DNA from: JANMDU01 sp031375105
Lineage (GTDB): Bacteria > Pseudomonadota > Gammaproteobacteria > Burkholderiales > Burkholderiaceae_C
NCBI GenBank assembly: GCA_031375105.1
Contig: JANMHJ010000047.1
Location: 1-64,000, forward strand
Direction of reading: 5' to 3'
DNA length: 64,000 nt
Part shown: in pieces, positions 12,101 to 18,974 of the stretch
Layout of the letters: every line of letters begins with the position of its first letter
How positions within the stretch are numbered: the first letter of the stretch is position 1
The notes under the pieces: generated by a model
Seen by the model: only the letters and a program-made list of their open reading frames with translations
Database searches by the model: none
Told to the model about the DNA's origin: nothing
Program-made: the position numbers and the translations under genes

Positions 12101-15100
12101 CTTCGATCCACAAACCTGCATTCGATTGGATCGCCTGAGCGATCGTGATGTCTGCTCCTGCACTTGAAGCACCGTTCGCCCCAGCTGCTGCAAACCCGGA
12201 GCATCCAAGACCCAGTAGACATGATCCTGCTCGACCTGCGCCACCAGCGCCACCTAATGCACCATTGCCGCTGCGTATCACCACATCTGCGCTGGCGTTA
12301 ATGGGCGCATTGACGACGACTTCGCCTCCTGCACCTGCCGCGCCGCCATTGCCCGCTGCTGTGTAGACGGTTGTTGCAAAAAAACCGCCTGTTGAATAGC
12401 TTCCCCAATCACCGCCTCGACCACCCGCGCCGCCATTGCCTGCTTGCAGCGTGACGCTTTGTGCATGGATGCCGTTCAGTGAGCCGACTTGCCCAACAGT
12501 CAATTTTCCGCCTGTGCCACCGACACCGCCAGTAACTGATCGCGCGCCGTCTGCACCAGTGATTCCATCTGCTGTGCGAATAGTGACGCTGCCGTAGGTA
12601 TTGAGCGCCGCTACCGTTACATCCCCCGTATTCACCACATAGATGCCACCATTGCCGCTGTTGGTTAGCGCCAAATTGCTCACTTTGGTTTGCAGCGCCG
12701 CGCCGCTTGAGCCGATGCCGTTGACCGCGCTCAATTCGAGCACGCTTGCCGTCACTTGCCCTGCCGGCATCGCGTTCAATGCGCCGCTCGTGCCGATGCT
12801 GGCGGTGTTGCTGCCCGCGTTGAGCGTGCCTGTGCCTGTTGCAAAATTTGCAGCGAACACATTGATGTTGCCGCTGGCTGAGCTGTTGATGGAGCTACTG
12901 TGCAGGTTCATCGCTGCGCCTGCGCTGAAGTTTACGTTGCCCGACGTGGTGGTGATATTGCCGCTCACATCAAGGTTGTTGCCAGCTGAGAGGGACATCA
13001 CATTGGCTGTGATGTTGCCTGCTACGCCTTTGGCGACTGCTGTGCTTGGGCTGCCTGTGCCGTCCAAGCCGCCTGCGCCAGCCGCGCCGGCTGTGATGCT
13101 CATATTCCCGCTCACGCTGCGGGCTACGCCGAGCTGCACATCACCGCCGTTTTTGCCTGCTGCGCCTGTAGCGCTTGTGGGCGCAGTGCCGCCTGTGCCC
13201 GCGCTGCCGCCAGCGCCGCCAGCGCCGCTTATGAACATGAGGTTCGTCGCGTTGATGCCTGCGGCATTTGAGGTGAGAAGAATGCGCCCGCCATTGTTGT
13301 TGCCGCCGCCATGACCACCGCGCAAGGCTGTGCCCGTCACGTTGCCACCTGAGCCACCTGAGCCGCCTGCGCCGGCTTGCAGGGTGATGCTGGTGGCGCT
13401 TAAGGTGCCGCTACTTTGCGAGATGTTGCCTGCCGAGCCGCCGCTGCCGCCCGCGCCGCCAATCACCGTGCTGCCCGTGCCATTGCTGCTTTGGCCTTGG
13501 CCGCCTTGGCCGCCTTGGCCTGCTACAGCGCTGAGCGTTGTGCCCGCTGTGATGCTGGCTGCAATGCCCACTGCGCCGCCACGGTTGCCGCTGCCGCCGG
13601 CGTTGCCATTGCTGAACATTTGAAGAGGGGCATCCCCATAGCCTGCGCCACCGTCTCCTGCCAAGAGGCTCACGGCTGCGCCTGCGGCAATCGCGCTGTT
13701 GATAATCACTGTGCCACCTTGCCCGCCATTGCGTGCGAGATTGATGCCATTGCCGCCATCGCCTGCTTCCACAGCCACGCTGCCTGTGGCCGTAATGCCC
13801 ACCGAGCCGCCCACGCTTCCTACGGTGATGTTTGCGCCATTTCCGCCACCTGGAGCTGCACTGGCTGCTGTGATGCTCACATCGCCTGCGCTTTGTGCGG
13901 CCACCGTGAGGCTACGGCTGTTATGCACATATACACCCGCGCCGCCCGTGCTCACCAGCTCGGCGGCGTTGACTTGGGTTTGCAGCGCGGTGCTTGATGA
14001 ACCGATGGCGCTGCCAGTGGAAATGCTCAAGGTATTCGCAGCAAACGAGCCCGGCAAGCCAATGATGCTGTGGCCTTGCAGGGTGAGGTTGTCTGCGGCG
14101 GTGTTGGAGAGGGTGACTCCGTTTAAGGTGAGGGTGTTGCCAGTGTTCATGCCGGCTTTGAGGCTGACAGAGCCGCTGGTGGCTGCAATACTGCTGCCCA
14201 CATTCAAATGGGTTCCCGCTTGCAACTGCACGGCACTGCCAGATATGAGGGCTGATGCGCCACTTGCACCCGACGGGTTAGGCACGCCCCCATTGCTGCC
14301 GCCAGAGCCGCCCGCGCCGCCTGCGCCTGCGCTCACGGTAGCACTTCCTTGCGCGGTGGCAAAAGCGCCGAGCGTGAGTGCGCCGCCCGCACCACCATCT
14401 TTAGCGGCCAAGGTGTAGTTGTCTTGCGCGTTACGGCCTACACCATTGGTGATGTCGCCACCCTTGCCGCCAGCGCCTGCTCGCAGGAGCAGATCACCCT
14501 GGGCTGATAAGCCTGCACCCAGGGATAGCGCGCCACCTGCGCCGCCTGCGCCTGCATCGCTGTAGACGTAGGTATCGTCCAGCTTAAGGCCCTCTGCTTT
14601 GCCGCCTGTGCCGCCAGCACCGGCCAATACACTGGCATTTTGGCCGCTGCTTAGAAGTGCTGCGCTGCTCGTGTTGATCGCGCCGCCGGAGCCGCCCACG
14701 CCACCGTGGTTTCGGAAGTTGTCATTCGTACGTACGCCGCCCTGCCCGCCAGCGCCGCCGCTGCCACCGCGTAGCACCAGATTGCCTGTCGCGCTGACTG
14801 AGGCATTGAGATTGAGAGAGCCACCTTGAGCACCCGCGCCGCCGCCGATACCGCCCGAGAAATAACTATCGCCATCGCGGCCTGCTCGCCCTTCGCCACC
14901 CGCGATAGTCAAATCGCCTTGGGTGTTGATGGCACCGGTCACGCTCACGTTGCCAGATGCACCAGAGACTCCGTTGCTACCATACCCAAACACATAGCCT
15001 CCGCTGCCCAATCCGCCTTGACCGCTAACGATACTGACCGCTGCCTTGGAGGCCACATTGGCGCCGACCGTGATCTGACCCGACGCACCACCGGCAAAGA

Positions 15101-18089
15101 TATCGTTGCCCGTGCTATTGCCTGCCTCGCCACCTGTGCCTGTGGTGATATTGACGGCATCAGTTGCCTGGATGGCCTGCGTGATGCTCACTGCGCCTGA
15201 TGTGCCGCCCACACCTCGGTTGGTGATGCCACCTGTACCTGTGGTGATCGACACGCCGCCTGCGGTACGGATCGTTGCGTTGACTGCGACGGCTCCCGTG
15301 TTAGCGCCTGCAACACCACCTGCTACCGAATGGCCGTTGGTGAAGCCTGCATTGCCGGTGCGCAAGCTGATGCTGCTGCCTGAAGTCGACGCGCTACCGG
15401 TGATACCGACGACGCTGCCCACTGCGCCCACAGTGATTTGGGCGCTGGGTGTGTCGCCTGTGTCATTGGTGAGCACACTCAGGTTGCCCGCAACTTGCGC
15501 AGCGACGGTCACGGCTTTGTCATTGATCACGAAGATGCCGCTGCTTGAGCCATCATTGCGTGTGCTGCTCAAGACGAGCTCACTGGCATGCGTCTGTAAA
15601 TAGGCGGAAGCGCTGCCAAGCGTATTGGCGCTCAAGCGGATTTGCTGCGCGGTGAGTGAGCCGATATTTCCAGTGATGCTGTTGCCACCTAAACTCAGCG
15701 TACCGGTATTAGGGCTAGCCAGATCGGCCACACCGCTCAGGCTGAGCACATCGCCTGCATTCATGCCCGCTTGCAGGCGCAGATTGCCGCTGGTGGATGC
15801 GACGATGCCTTGGGTCACGCTGAGGCTGCCTGCGGTTTGGATGTCGAGATTCGCACCGCGAATATTGCCAATGCCGGCTCCTAATTGCCCCGCAAGGCCG
15901 GCCTGCAGGGTCAGCGATGTGCCCAAATTCACTGGCGTATTGAACACGATGCTGCCCCCACCACCCGATCCGTTCTGGGATGTTGGGCTGCTAGCACCAT
16001 TGCCGGCCATAAAGCTGCTGGAGGCACCCGCTTGCACATTAGCAGCAATGACGATGTCACCACCCGCCCCTGATGACCGAAAACTTGGAATCACGCCTAC
16101 CTGGTTGTAAAGACCAGCGCTGCCTCCTGCGCCACTGGACAATTGCAATGCGCCAAGGGTCGAGATCGCTTGATTGACAATGACCCCGCCGCCGCCGCCG
16201 CCATTGCCAGCTGTTCCGCTGGGGATACCACCAGTGCCTTTGGTGCCAATAATGCCCAAGCCACCGGCGCCCCCACGGCCAGCGGTCAGGGTCACGCCTG
16301 CACTGCCTGTGCTGGCGATGCCAATCAGACCATTGACGCTGCCCACGGTAATACTTCCCCCAGCGTCACCGTCTGTACCACTTGCACCGACCGTTGCACC
16401 GTTAGCGCCGTTTTTGCCATCCTGAGTGGTGATGACGAGGTTGCCATTGTTGACCTGCGCGGCTACCGTCACGTTGCCGGTGTTGCGCACGCGCACATCG
16501 CCTGAATCAGTGCTGCGCAGCGCGATTTGGCTGGCTTGCGTATCGAGATAGCTCAGCAAATTTGAAGAGCGGATACTATTTGCGGCACTCAGATCGAGCA
16601 AACCTGCCTGCAACTTTGAACCGTTGTTAGTGATGATGCTGCCGCTTCCACTCGTGCCGGCTGCGAGCGTGATGCTGCTGTCGGCATGCAGGCCTGCCAT
16701 GCTAATTGGCCCACTGGCGCCAACGGTAATGTCGGCATGCGCCTTGAGGGTGAGCGAGGTTTTGGCGCTCCAGCCGATATTGCCAAGGACGAGAATATCG
16801 CCCGGCTGCGAGCCCGCGCCACTGGTCTCGATGATGACGTTGGCCGTGCCAAGATTCGTGCTGATGTTGTCTGCGCTGAGGCAGTTGGGGCCGATGCAGC
16901 TGGCTTGATCAATGATGATGTTGGAAGGATCGATCAGCCAAGTGCCGAATTTGCCATTGGCGGATTGGGCATTGACGCGGAATGTCTCTGCTGTTTTCAC
17001 GTTGGCGGCGCTGGTTTCTAGGAAGCCGCCGTTTGCGGTGTTTTGAGAGCTATTTTGGCCTATAGCCGTCATAGAATCTGCGCGGGGCGCTATTGTATTA
17101 GGAGCAGATACATCCACCGAGCCGCTGGCGTTGACGGTGCCGTTGTTGAAATCGGCGAGGATTTCTACCTTGCCTTCTCTTGAGTTGCCTTGCAGATCGG
17201 CCACGGTTTGCGCTTCGATCACGCCGCTGTGGTTGACGACGGCTCTGGCTAAGCCTGCGGCGGTTTGCGCATTCATCAGCACCCAGCCGCCTTCTGCTGT
17301 GATGATGCCTTTGTTGTCAATGAGGGTGTCAAATTCGGCTTGGCTGATTTGGACTTTAATGAGTTTGTTGCCTTGGAATTGGAGGCTGATGTCTTGCCCG
17401 GCGGCGAGCGCGACTGTGCCTAATCTTGCAGCGATCAAGCCTTCGTTGCGCACGGTTTGGCCAAGTAAGGCAATCGTGCCGCCATCCTTTGCGGTGAGCG
17501 TGCCTTGATTGATGATTTCACCGGGTTTTATAAGCGAATTCGATGGGTAGCCGGCATAGATGCTGCGCGGGGTGCTATTGAATTGATAGTTACCGCTTTG
17601 GCTGCCCAAGATGAAGTTATTGTCTGAGATGTCTAAGGTGGAGGCGACCAAGCTGCCGACGTTGACCTGTGCGCCGGGTGCAAACAGCACGCCTGCGGGG
17701 TTGACCAAGAAGATGCTGCCTGTGGCGTTGATCTGGCCATAGATTTCGCTGCCTTGGTTGCTGTTCACCCGATTCAGAGTCACGCCATTCGCAGGCTGCT
17801 GGAAGCTGACCGTGCCGTTAGAGCCGACGTTGAAGGTGCTCCAGTTCAAAATGGCTGCGGTGCTGGTTTGGTTGATTTGCAGGGTGTTTCGACCATTGGC
17901 CATACCCGGTGTGCCGATCACTGCATTGCCCTGCGCCACTGTGCCCCCGGTGGGCAGGGTGTTGGCCGTCACAGATGAGCCAACCTGCGCATACACCAGA
18001 TTCGGGTTGAATCCTGCCGCCGCGAAGAAGCCGCCGGCGATGAGCAGGTGTTGCAGGAGGGGGAATTGATGAATGTTGGTGTTTTTCAT
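3144..18089 (-). CDS. Giant filamentous-haemagglutinin-like surface protein (TPS signal domain, Gly-rich region, MBG/YDG repeats)
   Basis: I place the start at ATG 18089 (about 4,981 aa), because the protein from there begins MKNTNIHQFPLLQ and continues into a Sec signal peptide ending VYAQ; the longer frame adds 38 unlike residues. Residues about 35-170 are a two-partner-secretion haemagglutination domain (LNWSTFNVGSNGTVSFQQP, then GSIFLVNPAGVLF). Residues about 450-3000 are Gly/Ala/Asn-rich, GGAGGxGG-type, recurring in blocks. From about 3240 to 4850 there are some 19 YDG/MBG-type repeats (YDGTTNATVTG, YDATYYGNQSG and similar), then a Pro-rich tail and a charged C-terminus. Members of this family are exported to the cell surface as adhesins or biofilm proteins through a TpsB porin. 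No TpsB gene is in the window. Two paralogous regulator-kinase pairs flank the gene. Confidence 0.9.
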   Translation of the reverse strand: MKNTNIHQFPLLQHLLIAGGFFAAAGFNPNLVYAQVGSSVTANTLPTGGTVAQGNAVIGTPGMANGRNTLQINQTSTAAILNWSTFNVGSNGTVSFQQPANGVTLNRVNSNQGSEIYGQINATGSIFLVNPAGVLFAPGAQVNVGSLVASTLDISDNNFILGSQSGNYQFNSTPRSIYAGYPSNSLIKPGEIINQGTLTAKDGGTIALLGQTVRNEGLIAARLGTVALAAGQDISLQFQGNKLIKVQISQAEFDTLIDNKGIITAEGGWVLMNAQTAAGLARAVVNHSGVIEAQTVADLQGNSREGKVEILADFNNGTVNASGSVDVSAPNTIAPRADSMTAIGQNSSQNTANGGFLETSAANVKTAETFRVNAQSANGKFGTWLIDPSNIIIDQASCIGPNCLSADNISTNLGTANVIIETSGAGSQPGDILVLGNIGWSAKTSLTLKAHADITVGASGPISMAGLHADSSITLAAGTSGSGSIITNNGSKLQAGLLDLSAANSIRSSNLLSYLDTQASQIALRSTDSGDVRVRNTGNVTVAAQVNNGNLVITTQDGKNGANGATVGASGTDGDAGGSITVGSVNGLIGIASTGSAGVTLTAGRGGAGGLGIIGTKGTGGIPSGTAGNGGGGGGVIVNQAISTLGALQLSSGAGGSAGLYNQVGVIPSFRSSGAGGDIVIAANVQAGASSSFMAGNGASSPTSQNGSGGGGSIVFNTPVNLGTSLTLQAGLAGQLGAGIGNIRGANLDIQTAGSLSVTQGIVASTSGNLRLQAGMNAGDVLSLSGVADLASPNTGTLSLGGNSITGNIGSLTAQQIRLSANTLGSASAYLQTHASELVLSSTRNDGSSSGIFVINDKAVTVAAQVAGNLSVLTNDTGDTPSAQITVGAVGSVVGITGSASTSGSSISLRTGNAGFTNGHSVAGGVAGANTGAVAVNATIRTAGGVSITTGTGGITNRGVGGTSGAVSITQAIQATDAVNITTGTGGEAGNSTGNDIFAGGASGQITVGANVASKAAVSIVSGQGGLGSGGYVFGYGSNGVSGASGNVSVTGAINTQGDLTIAGGEGRAGRDGDSYFSGGIGGGAGAQGGSLNLNASVSATGNLVLRGGSGGAGGQGGVRTNDNFRNHGGVGGSGGAINTSSAALLSSGQNASVLAGAGGTGGKAEGLKLDDTYVYSDAGAGGAGGALSLGAGLSAQGDLLLRAGAGGKGGDITNGVGRNAQDNYTLAAKDGGAGGALTLGAFATAQGSATVSAGAGGAGGSGGSNGGVPNPSGASGASALISGSAVQLQAGTHLNVGSSIAATSGSVSLKAGMNTGNTLTLNGVTLSNTAADNLTLQGHSIIGLPGSFAANTLSISTGSAIGSSSTALQTQVNAAELVSTGGAGVYVHNSRSLTVAAQSAGDVSITAASAAPGGGNGANITVGSVGGSVGITATGSVAVEAGDGGNGINLARNGGQGGTVIINSAIAAGAAVSLLAGDGGAGYGDAPLQMFSNGNAGGSGNRGGAVGIAASITAGTTLSAVAGQGGQGGQGQSSNGTGSTVIGGAGGSGGSAGNISQSSGTLSATSITLQAGAGGSGGSGGNVTGTALRGGHGGGNNNGGRILLTSNAAGINATNLMFISGAGGAGGSAGTGGTAPTSATGAAGKNGGDVQLGVARSVSGNMSITAGAAGAGGLDGTGSPSTAVAKGVAGNITANVMSLSAGNNLDVSGNITTTSGNVNFSAGAAMNLHSSSINSSASGNINVFAANFATGTGTLNAGSNTASIGTSGALNAMPAGQVTASVLELSAVNGIGSSGAALQTKVSNLALTNSGNGGIYVVNTGDVTVAALNTYGSVTIRTADGITGADGARSVTGGVGGTGGKLTVGQVGSLNGIHAQSVTLQAGNGGAGGRGGDWGSYSTGGFFATTVYTAAGNGGAAGAGGEVVVNAPINASADVVIRSGNGALGGAGGAGRAGSCLLGLGCSGFAAAGANGASSAGADITIAQAIQSNAGLWIEAGRGSMGGLGQSGAQGGHVNLQAALTVAGALTVKGGAGGDGEAGSAGAAGANAPFITQSGAGGGAGNAGGAGGQGGQVRIFATGTLAGSLHIAGGAGGSGGAGGAGGAGGDALSGSSQSAGSGGTGGNGGQGGNGGVVQMDAALAATQGSAVVSAGASGIGGAGGAGGLNGAPGIIIITDIRGKGATGITGSDGLSSTITGQQLQISARDNLTINGFVSPTSGNVTLHAGMNAGNTLTLNGVSVANASTDNLSLQGATIAGLPSSLSANTISIATGGAIGSSSTALQTNVNAMALQSTVGGGIYVTNAKDVTVAARSNQGDIRIQASNGIDGADAASNSVVDGSAGSAGVNITVGTVQLGNGENLVGITTSGSGDVSLTAGRGGNGGSSSANASVTLSAGRGGSGGSVTLNSAVSSQGAVLLAAGQGGQGGMGGTANSAGTVGGNGGDGGQGGVISVNASISAVASLSLSAGSGGQGGAGGSVNVVSQTGTSLGGFGGMGGSGGQISLNAAISTQQNVSLNAGHGATGGAGGNGSRAFDGGAGGAGGAVLQATQASVTAQGDVNWTTGLGGNGGDAGSGQTGGIGGNAGHGGLASFGSAVSAGQNLNILAANGGSGGRGGSGIGPGAGNGGAAGNGGSVTLYAALTAQSSLVISSGQGGRGGNGGGTSAPSRYPGARGGSGGAGGVLMLSANLTANQNITLDAGRGGDGGDSSSQGPGAGREAGNGGSVYLSGLAVAGQNINISAGAGGKGGEGGIYMESGAGIGGRAGDGGSLVLSAAMKANQDIRLLSGTGGQGGEAGQGRIGARGGEGGQGGAILTQGDVDAKANVYIISGDGGNAGVAFDAIGAIQANRGGNGAAITLNAKVTAQQNLWITTGHGGQGGNSIFSNLNNNGANGGDGGQGGSLIANAPISTGQSMVLTTGFGGRGGNGADSSQTSGNGGNGGAGGLITLNASASSMQNASLVAGVGGQGGIGGTQGKSGTNGLSANHGWINGTGVNISAGQGIAAASVIRATNSPVVLQAGTGITNGSFGAVQVDAAELRLSNTTSGNVLVQNTRDITLGAVNAGKVSAVSTGAASVITLEGALAASGSGDAIVLAGNRFINNAGANALQTTNPTGRWLVYSNAPQNNSFGGIESRNTAVWSTVYNASPSFSQAGNRFVFATAPLNEAAVQALDVTKTFGDVVNFSNPTLGTDYRIVGLNSGASFGNAFTDAGLDVSGFTLTQAPTLSSSGAGASARRDGGIGGTAVYAITVDLNGAALQGANSSGVTLSAVDGALTVTPRSIGATVLVDSRQYDGTTNATVTGANLTNLAGSALDVSVGGTAAFGSANAGTHALQTGGVVLQGADAINYQLGTVSGSGTITQRQVTITGMSATGREYDGSTVAALQGGTVNNLVGSETLGLSGASGQFASANAGTWGVTVSGAALTNGTGLASNYVLTAQPSGVSGTISPRQVTITGMSAAGRDYDGSTTAALQGGSVNNLVGSETLSFNGASGQFASANAGTWGVTVSGTALTSGTGLASNYVLAAQPTAPDATISPRAISVTGVSANNRVYDATTDATLSGAAALTGLVLGENLSLGGSANAQFVSPNAGNGIAVNVSGYALNDGSGAGAGLASNYVLSQPTGLSANISKAQLSATAQDVSRTYDGTASSNNAGVSITGFVGGQNDSVVSTAGLSFTNQSARNAGTYSLTASGLAAQNYDVAYTDGSLTINKAALSVNANDTTRIYDATYYGNQSGVQYSGFVNGEGTGVLAGSLNYAAGSANSARNAGTHTITPGGLTAGNYDLSFANGTLIVNKANLTIAAQTDTRTYNGNNSSSIGPLTLGLGEGDFVSNLGQSFDSANAGNRTLSVNNGYVIQDLNGGNNYNVTVNNASGTISKAGLTATANTTTRTYDGTSNGNSNGVTITGFVNSETSSVVNQAGLSFTNQTVRNAGSYGLTASGLAADNYDFAYTSGNLTINKANLTISAVTDSRAYNGLAGSKAAPIATTLGAGDSLTGLSQSFDQANAGGRTLSVNSGFTLNDGNSGNNYNVTLQTASGSISKAALTVTANDTTRTYDATYYGNQSGVTYGGFVGGEGAGVLGGSLNYAAGSANSARNAGTYTITPGGLTSTNYDISFDNGTLVVNKANLTVAAQTHSRSYNGSAGSTVGPLTLGLGEGDYLNNLSQSFDSANAGARTLSVNSGYTIIDGNGGNNYNVTLQTASGTISKAGLTVTANGATRTYDGTNYSGVNNTGGAGVSYSGFVNSETTFALGGALTYGGSAQGSRNAGTYAITPGGLTAGNYDLNFVNGSLVTGKANLTLVAANDSRQYNGLAVSNAAPTAIGIVATDSFSATQSFDQASAGARTLSVNSGYTINDGNSGNNYNITLQTASGSITKASLTATANNTMRTYDGTTNGNNSGVSITGFVNNETSSVVNQKSLSVTNANARNAGNYNLTASGLAADNYDISYATTGNLTINKAALSVSANNVTRTYDGTSSGNNNGVSITGFVNNETSNVVSQGNLSFDNSATRNAGSYSLNASGLAAQNYDFAYTSGNLSINKASLTLSAVADSRQYNGLALSNAAPNAIGLVATDSLSNLSQSFDSANAGARTLSVNSGYTISDGNSGNNYNVTLQSASGSISKAGLTVTANDATRTYNGTNFTGGNGVSYSGLVNGEGAGVLTGRINYGGTAQNSRNAGIYSISASGLGAANYNISYADGSLVTNKANVTLVASTDSRVYNGNALTNATPTAIGIVAGDSFVANQRFDQAGAGNRTLNVSSYTIDDQNSGNNYNVNLQSANGSITPAALSIRANDASIIQGQTVPLLTATYLGFINGEGLGNLSTLPLINTSGSSLSPQGNYPIIASGANAPNYSISYIDGQLQIAAAPLPPVLPPSPPPPPPPAPPAPSPSPAPAGSPPAPAPAPASAPATDGTQTAGNTNNGSNSTNASTDSNYSNYSNYSIFSIFSFAPETEEEKVKRLQRLGKLFTIVGGGVRE
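3500..8560 (-). repeat. Tandem YDG/MBG repeat-coding region of the giant gene
   Basis: About 19 units of 70-95 residues follow one another, each opening with an R-x-Y-D/N-G/A motif and most ending in a TIxKA/ATISKA-type strand. Several adjacent units are nearly identical at DNA level, for example the two YDATYYGNQSG units near 5900 and 6880. This indicates expansion by unequal recombination, so the copy number may vary between strains. Confidence 0.8.
3870..6160 (-). repeat. Four degenerate dispersed-repeat-like segments inside MBG units
   Basis: Segments at about 3870-3918, 4364-4411, 5102-5150 and 6110-6158 resemble the dispersed repeat in minus orientation: a TTGCTAC-like start, ATAGC after about six bases, GGCGCAG, then a GGCTA-like end. 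They encode the recurring peptide SNAAPTAIGIVAT. The similarity runs over some 45 bp but is imperfect, and protein-level constraint could explain part of it. Confidence 0.4.
17061..17103 (+). repeat. Dispersed 45-bp repeat, copy 2, translated inside the giant protein
   Basis: The core GTCATAGAATCTGCGC lies in the giant gene, read in frame on the opposite strand as NTIAPRADSMTAIG (about residues 328-342). That is just after the TPS domain, in a spacer beside an Asn/Ser-rich stretch. Confidence 0.8.
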
Positions 18090-18263
18090 GGTTTTATTGT
18101 CTTGCCAGACTGCAAATCTGTCTCTCATCCTGATGGATGAATTTGGAGATGAATACTTTGGTTGGCTTGCTTTTGCGCTGCGAGAACGGCAACAATCGGG
18201 CATTGGCTTGTTGAGACTACAGGCTCATCAAAAAAGACGACTTATATTCATTTGAAGGATTTC

Positions 18264-18974
18264 ATGGCTCCTGCCAACCTTTCCAGCCTGCCCTCGCGTG
18301 CTTTGAAGCCCTACAGCGTGTTGCTGGTGGACGACCACGCCCTGTTTCGGGCGGGGATGCGCTTTATCTTGGCGGAAGGCGATGATGGGGCCAGCCAAGT
18401 GCTGCAGGCAGCGAGCTTGACGGAGGCTTTGTCTTTGCCAGAGGCGGTGGATGTGGTGCTGCTGGATGTGCAGATGCCGGGCATCAATGGCATGGAGGGG
18501 CTCACCCTGATCAAGCGGCGCTGGCCGAAGGCGGCGATTTTGATGCTGAGTGCTCAGGAAGACCACGAGATACAGCAGCAATGCTTAAAGCGCGGGGCGC
18601 TGGCTTTTGTGAACAAAACGGCTTCGCCCGAGCAAATTCGCCAGATTGTGCTGCAGGCGGCGAAAGGCTTGCTTAAAAGCGCGAGCGAGCTGAGCCTAGG
18701 TGCAAAAGAGGCAGAGGCGAGCGGCGAGCTGAAAAGTGATGCGATGGGCGCACTTTCGGCGCGGCAACTGGATGTTTTGCTGCTGATGTGCGAGGGGATC
18801 AGCAACAAGGCGATTGCGCGCAAGCTGTTTGTGAGCGAAAACACGGTGCGCAGTCATGTGGCGGCGGTGCTGAAATATTTTGACTCAAGCACGCGGGTGG
18901 AGGCGGTGATGGCAGCGCAAAAGAACGGCATGGTGAGCGTGCGGCCAGATGCGGCGAGCGCGGTGCTCAGATGA
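18264..18974 (+). CDS. LuxR/NarL-type response regulator, second paralogue
   Basis: This is a 236-aa response regulator from ATG 18264, chosen because GAAGGA precedes it and the receiver domain begins about 15 residues later; the open frame extends 34 codons further upstream without a convincing start. The receiver (about 17-135) has D23-D24, acceptor D68 in VLLDVQMPG, and Lys in AFVNKTA. A LuxR-type helix-turn-helix occupies about 165-230 (LSARQLDVLLLMCEG, then NKAIARKLFVSENTVRSHV). The stop overlaps the kinase start by 4 nt (ATGA). The gene diverges from the giant surface-protein gene across a 174-bp interval, so it is well placed to control that promoter. The closest relative in the window is the regulator at 541. 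Confidence 0.92.
   Translation: MAPANLSSLPSRALKPYSVLLVDDHALFRAGMRFILAEGDDGASQVLQAASLTEALSLPEAVDVVLLDVQMPGINGMEGLTLIKRRWPKAAILMLSAQEDHEIQQQCLKRGALAFVNKTASPEQIRQIVLQAAKGLLKSASELSLGAKEAEASGELKSDAMGALSARQLDVLLLMCEGISNKAIARKLFVSENTVRSHVAAVLKYFDSSTRVEAVMAAQKNGMVSVRPDAASAVLR

Noticed and set aside
10216..14418. Several plus-strand frames rich in Pro and Ala (for example 12643-13314 and 13699-14418)
   Set aside because: They are the complement of the Gly-rich repeats of the giant surface protein; Gly codons read in reverse give Pro and Ala runs.
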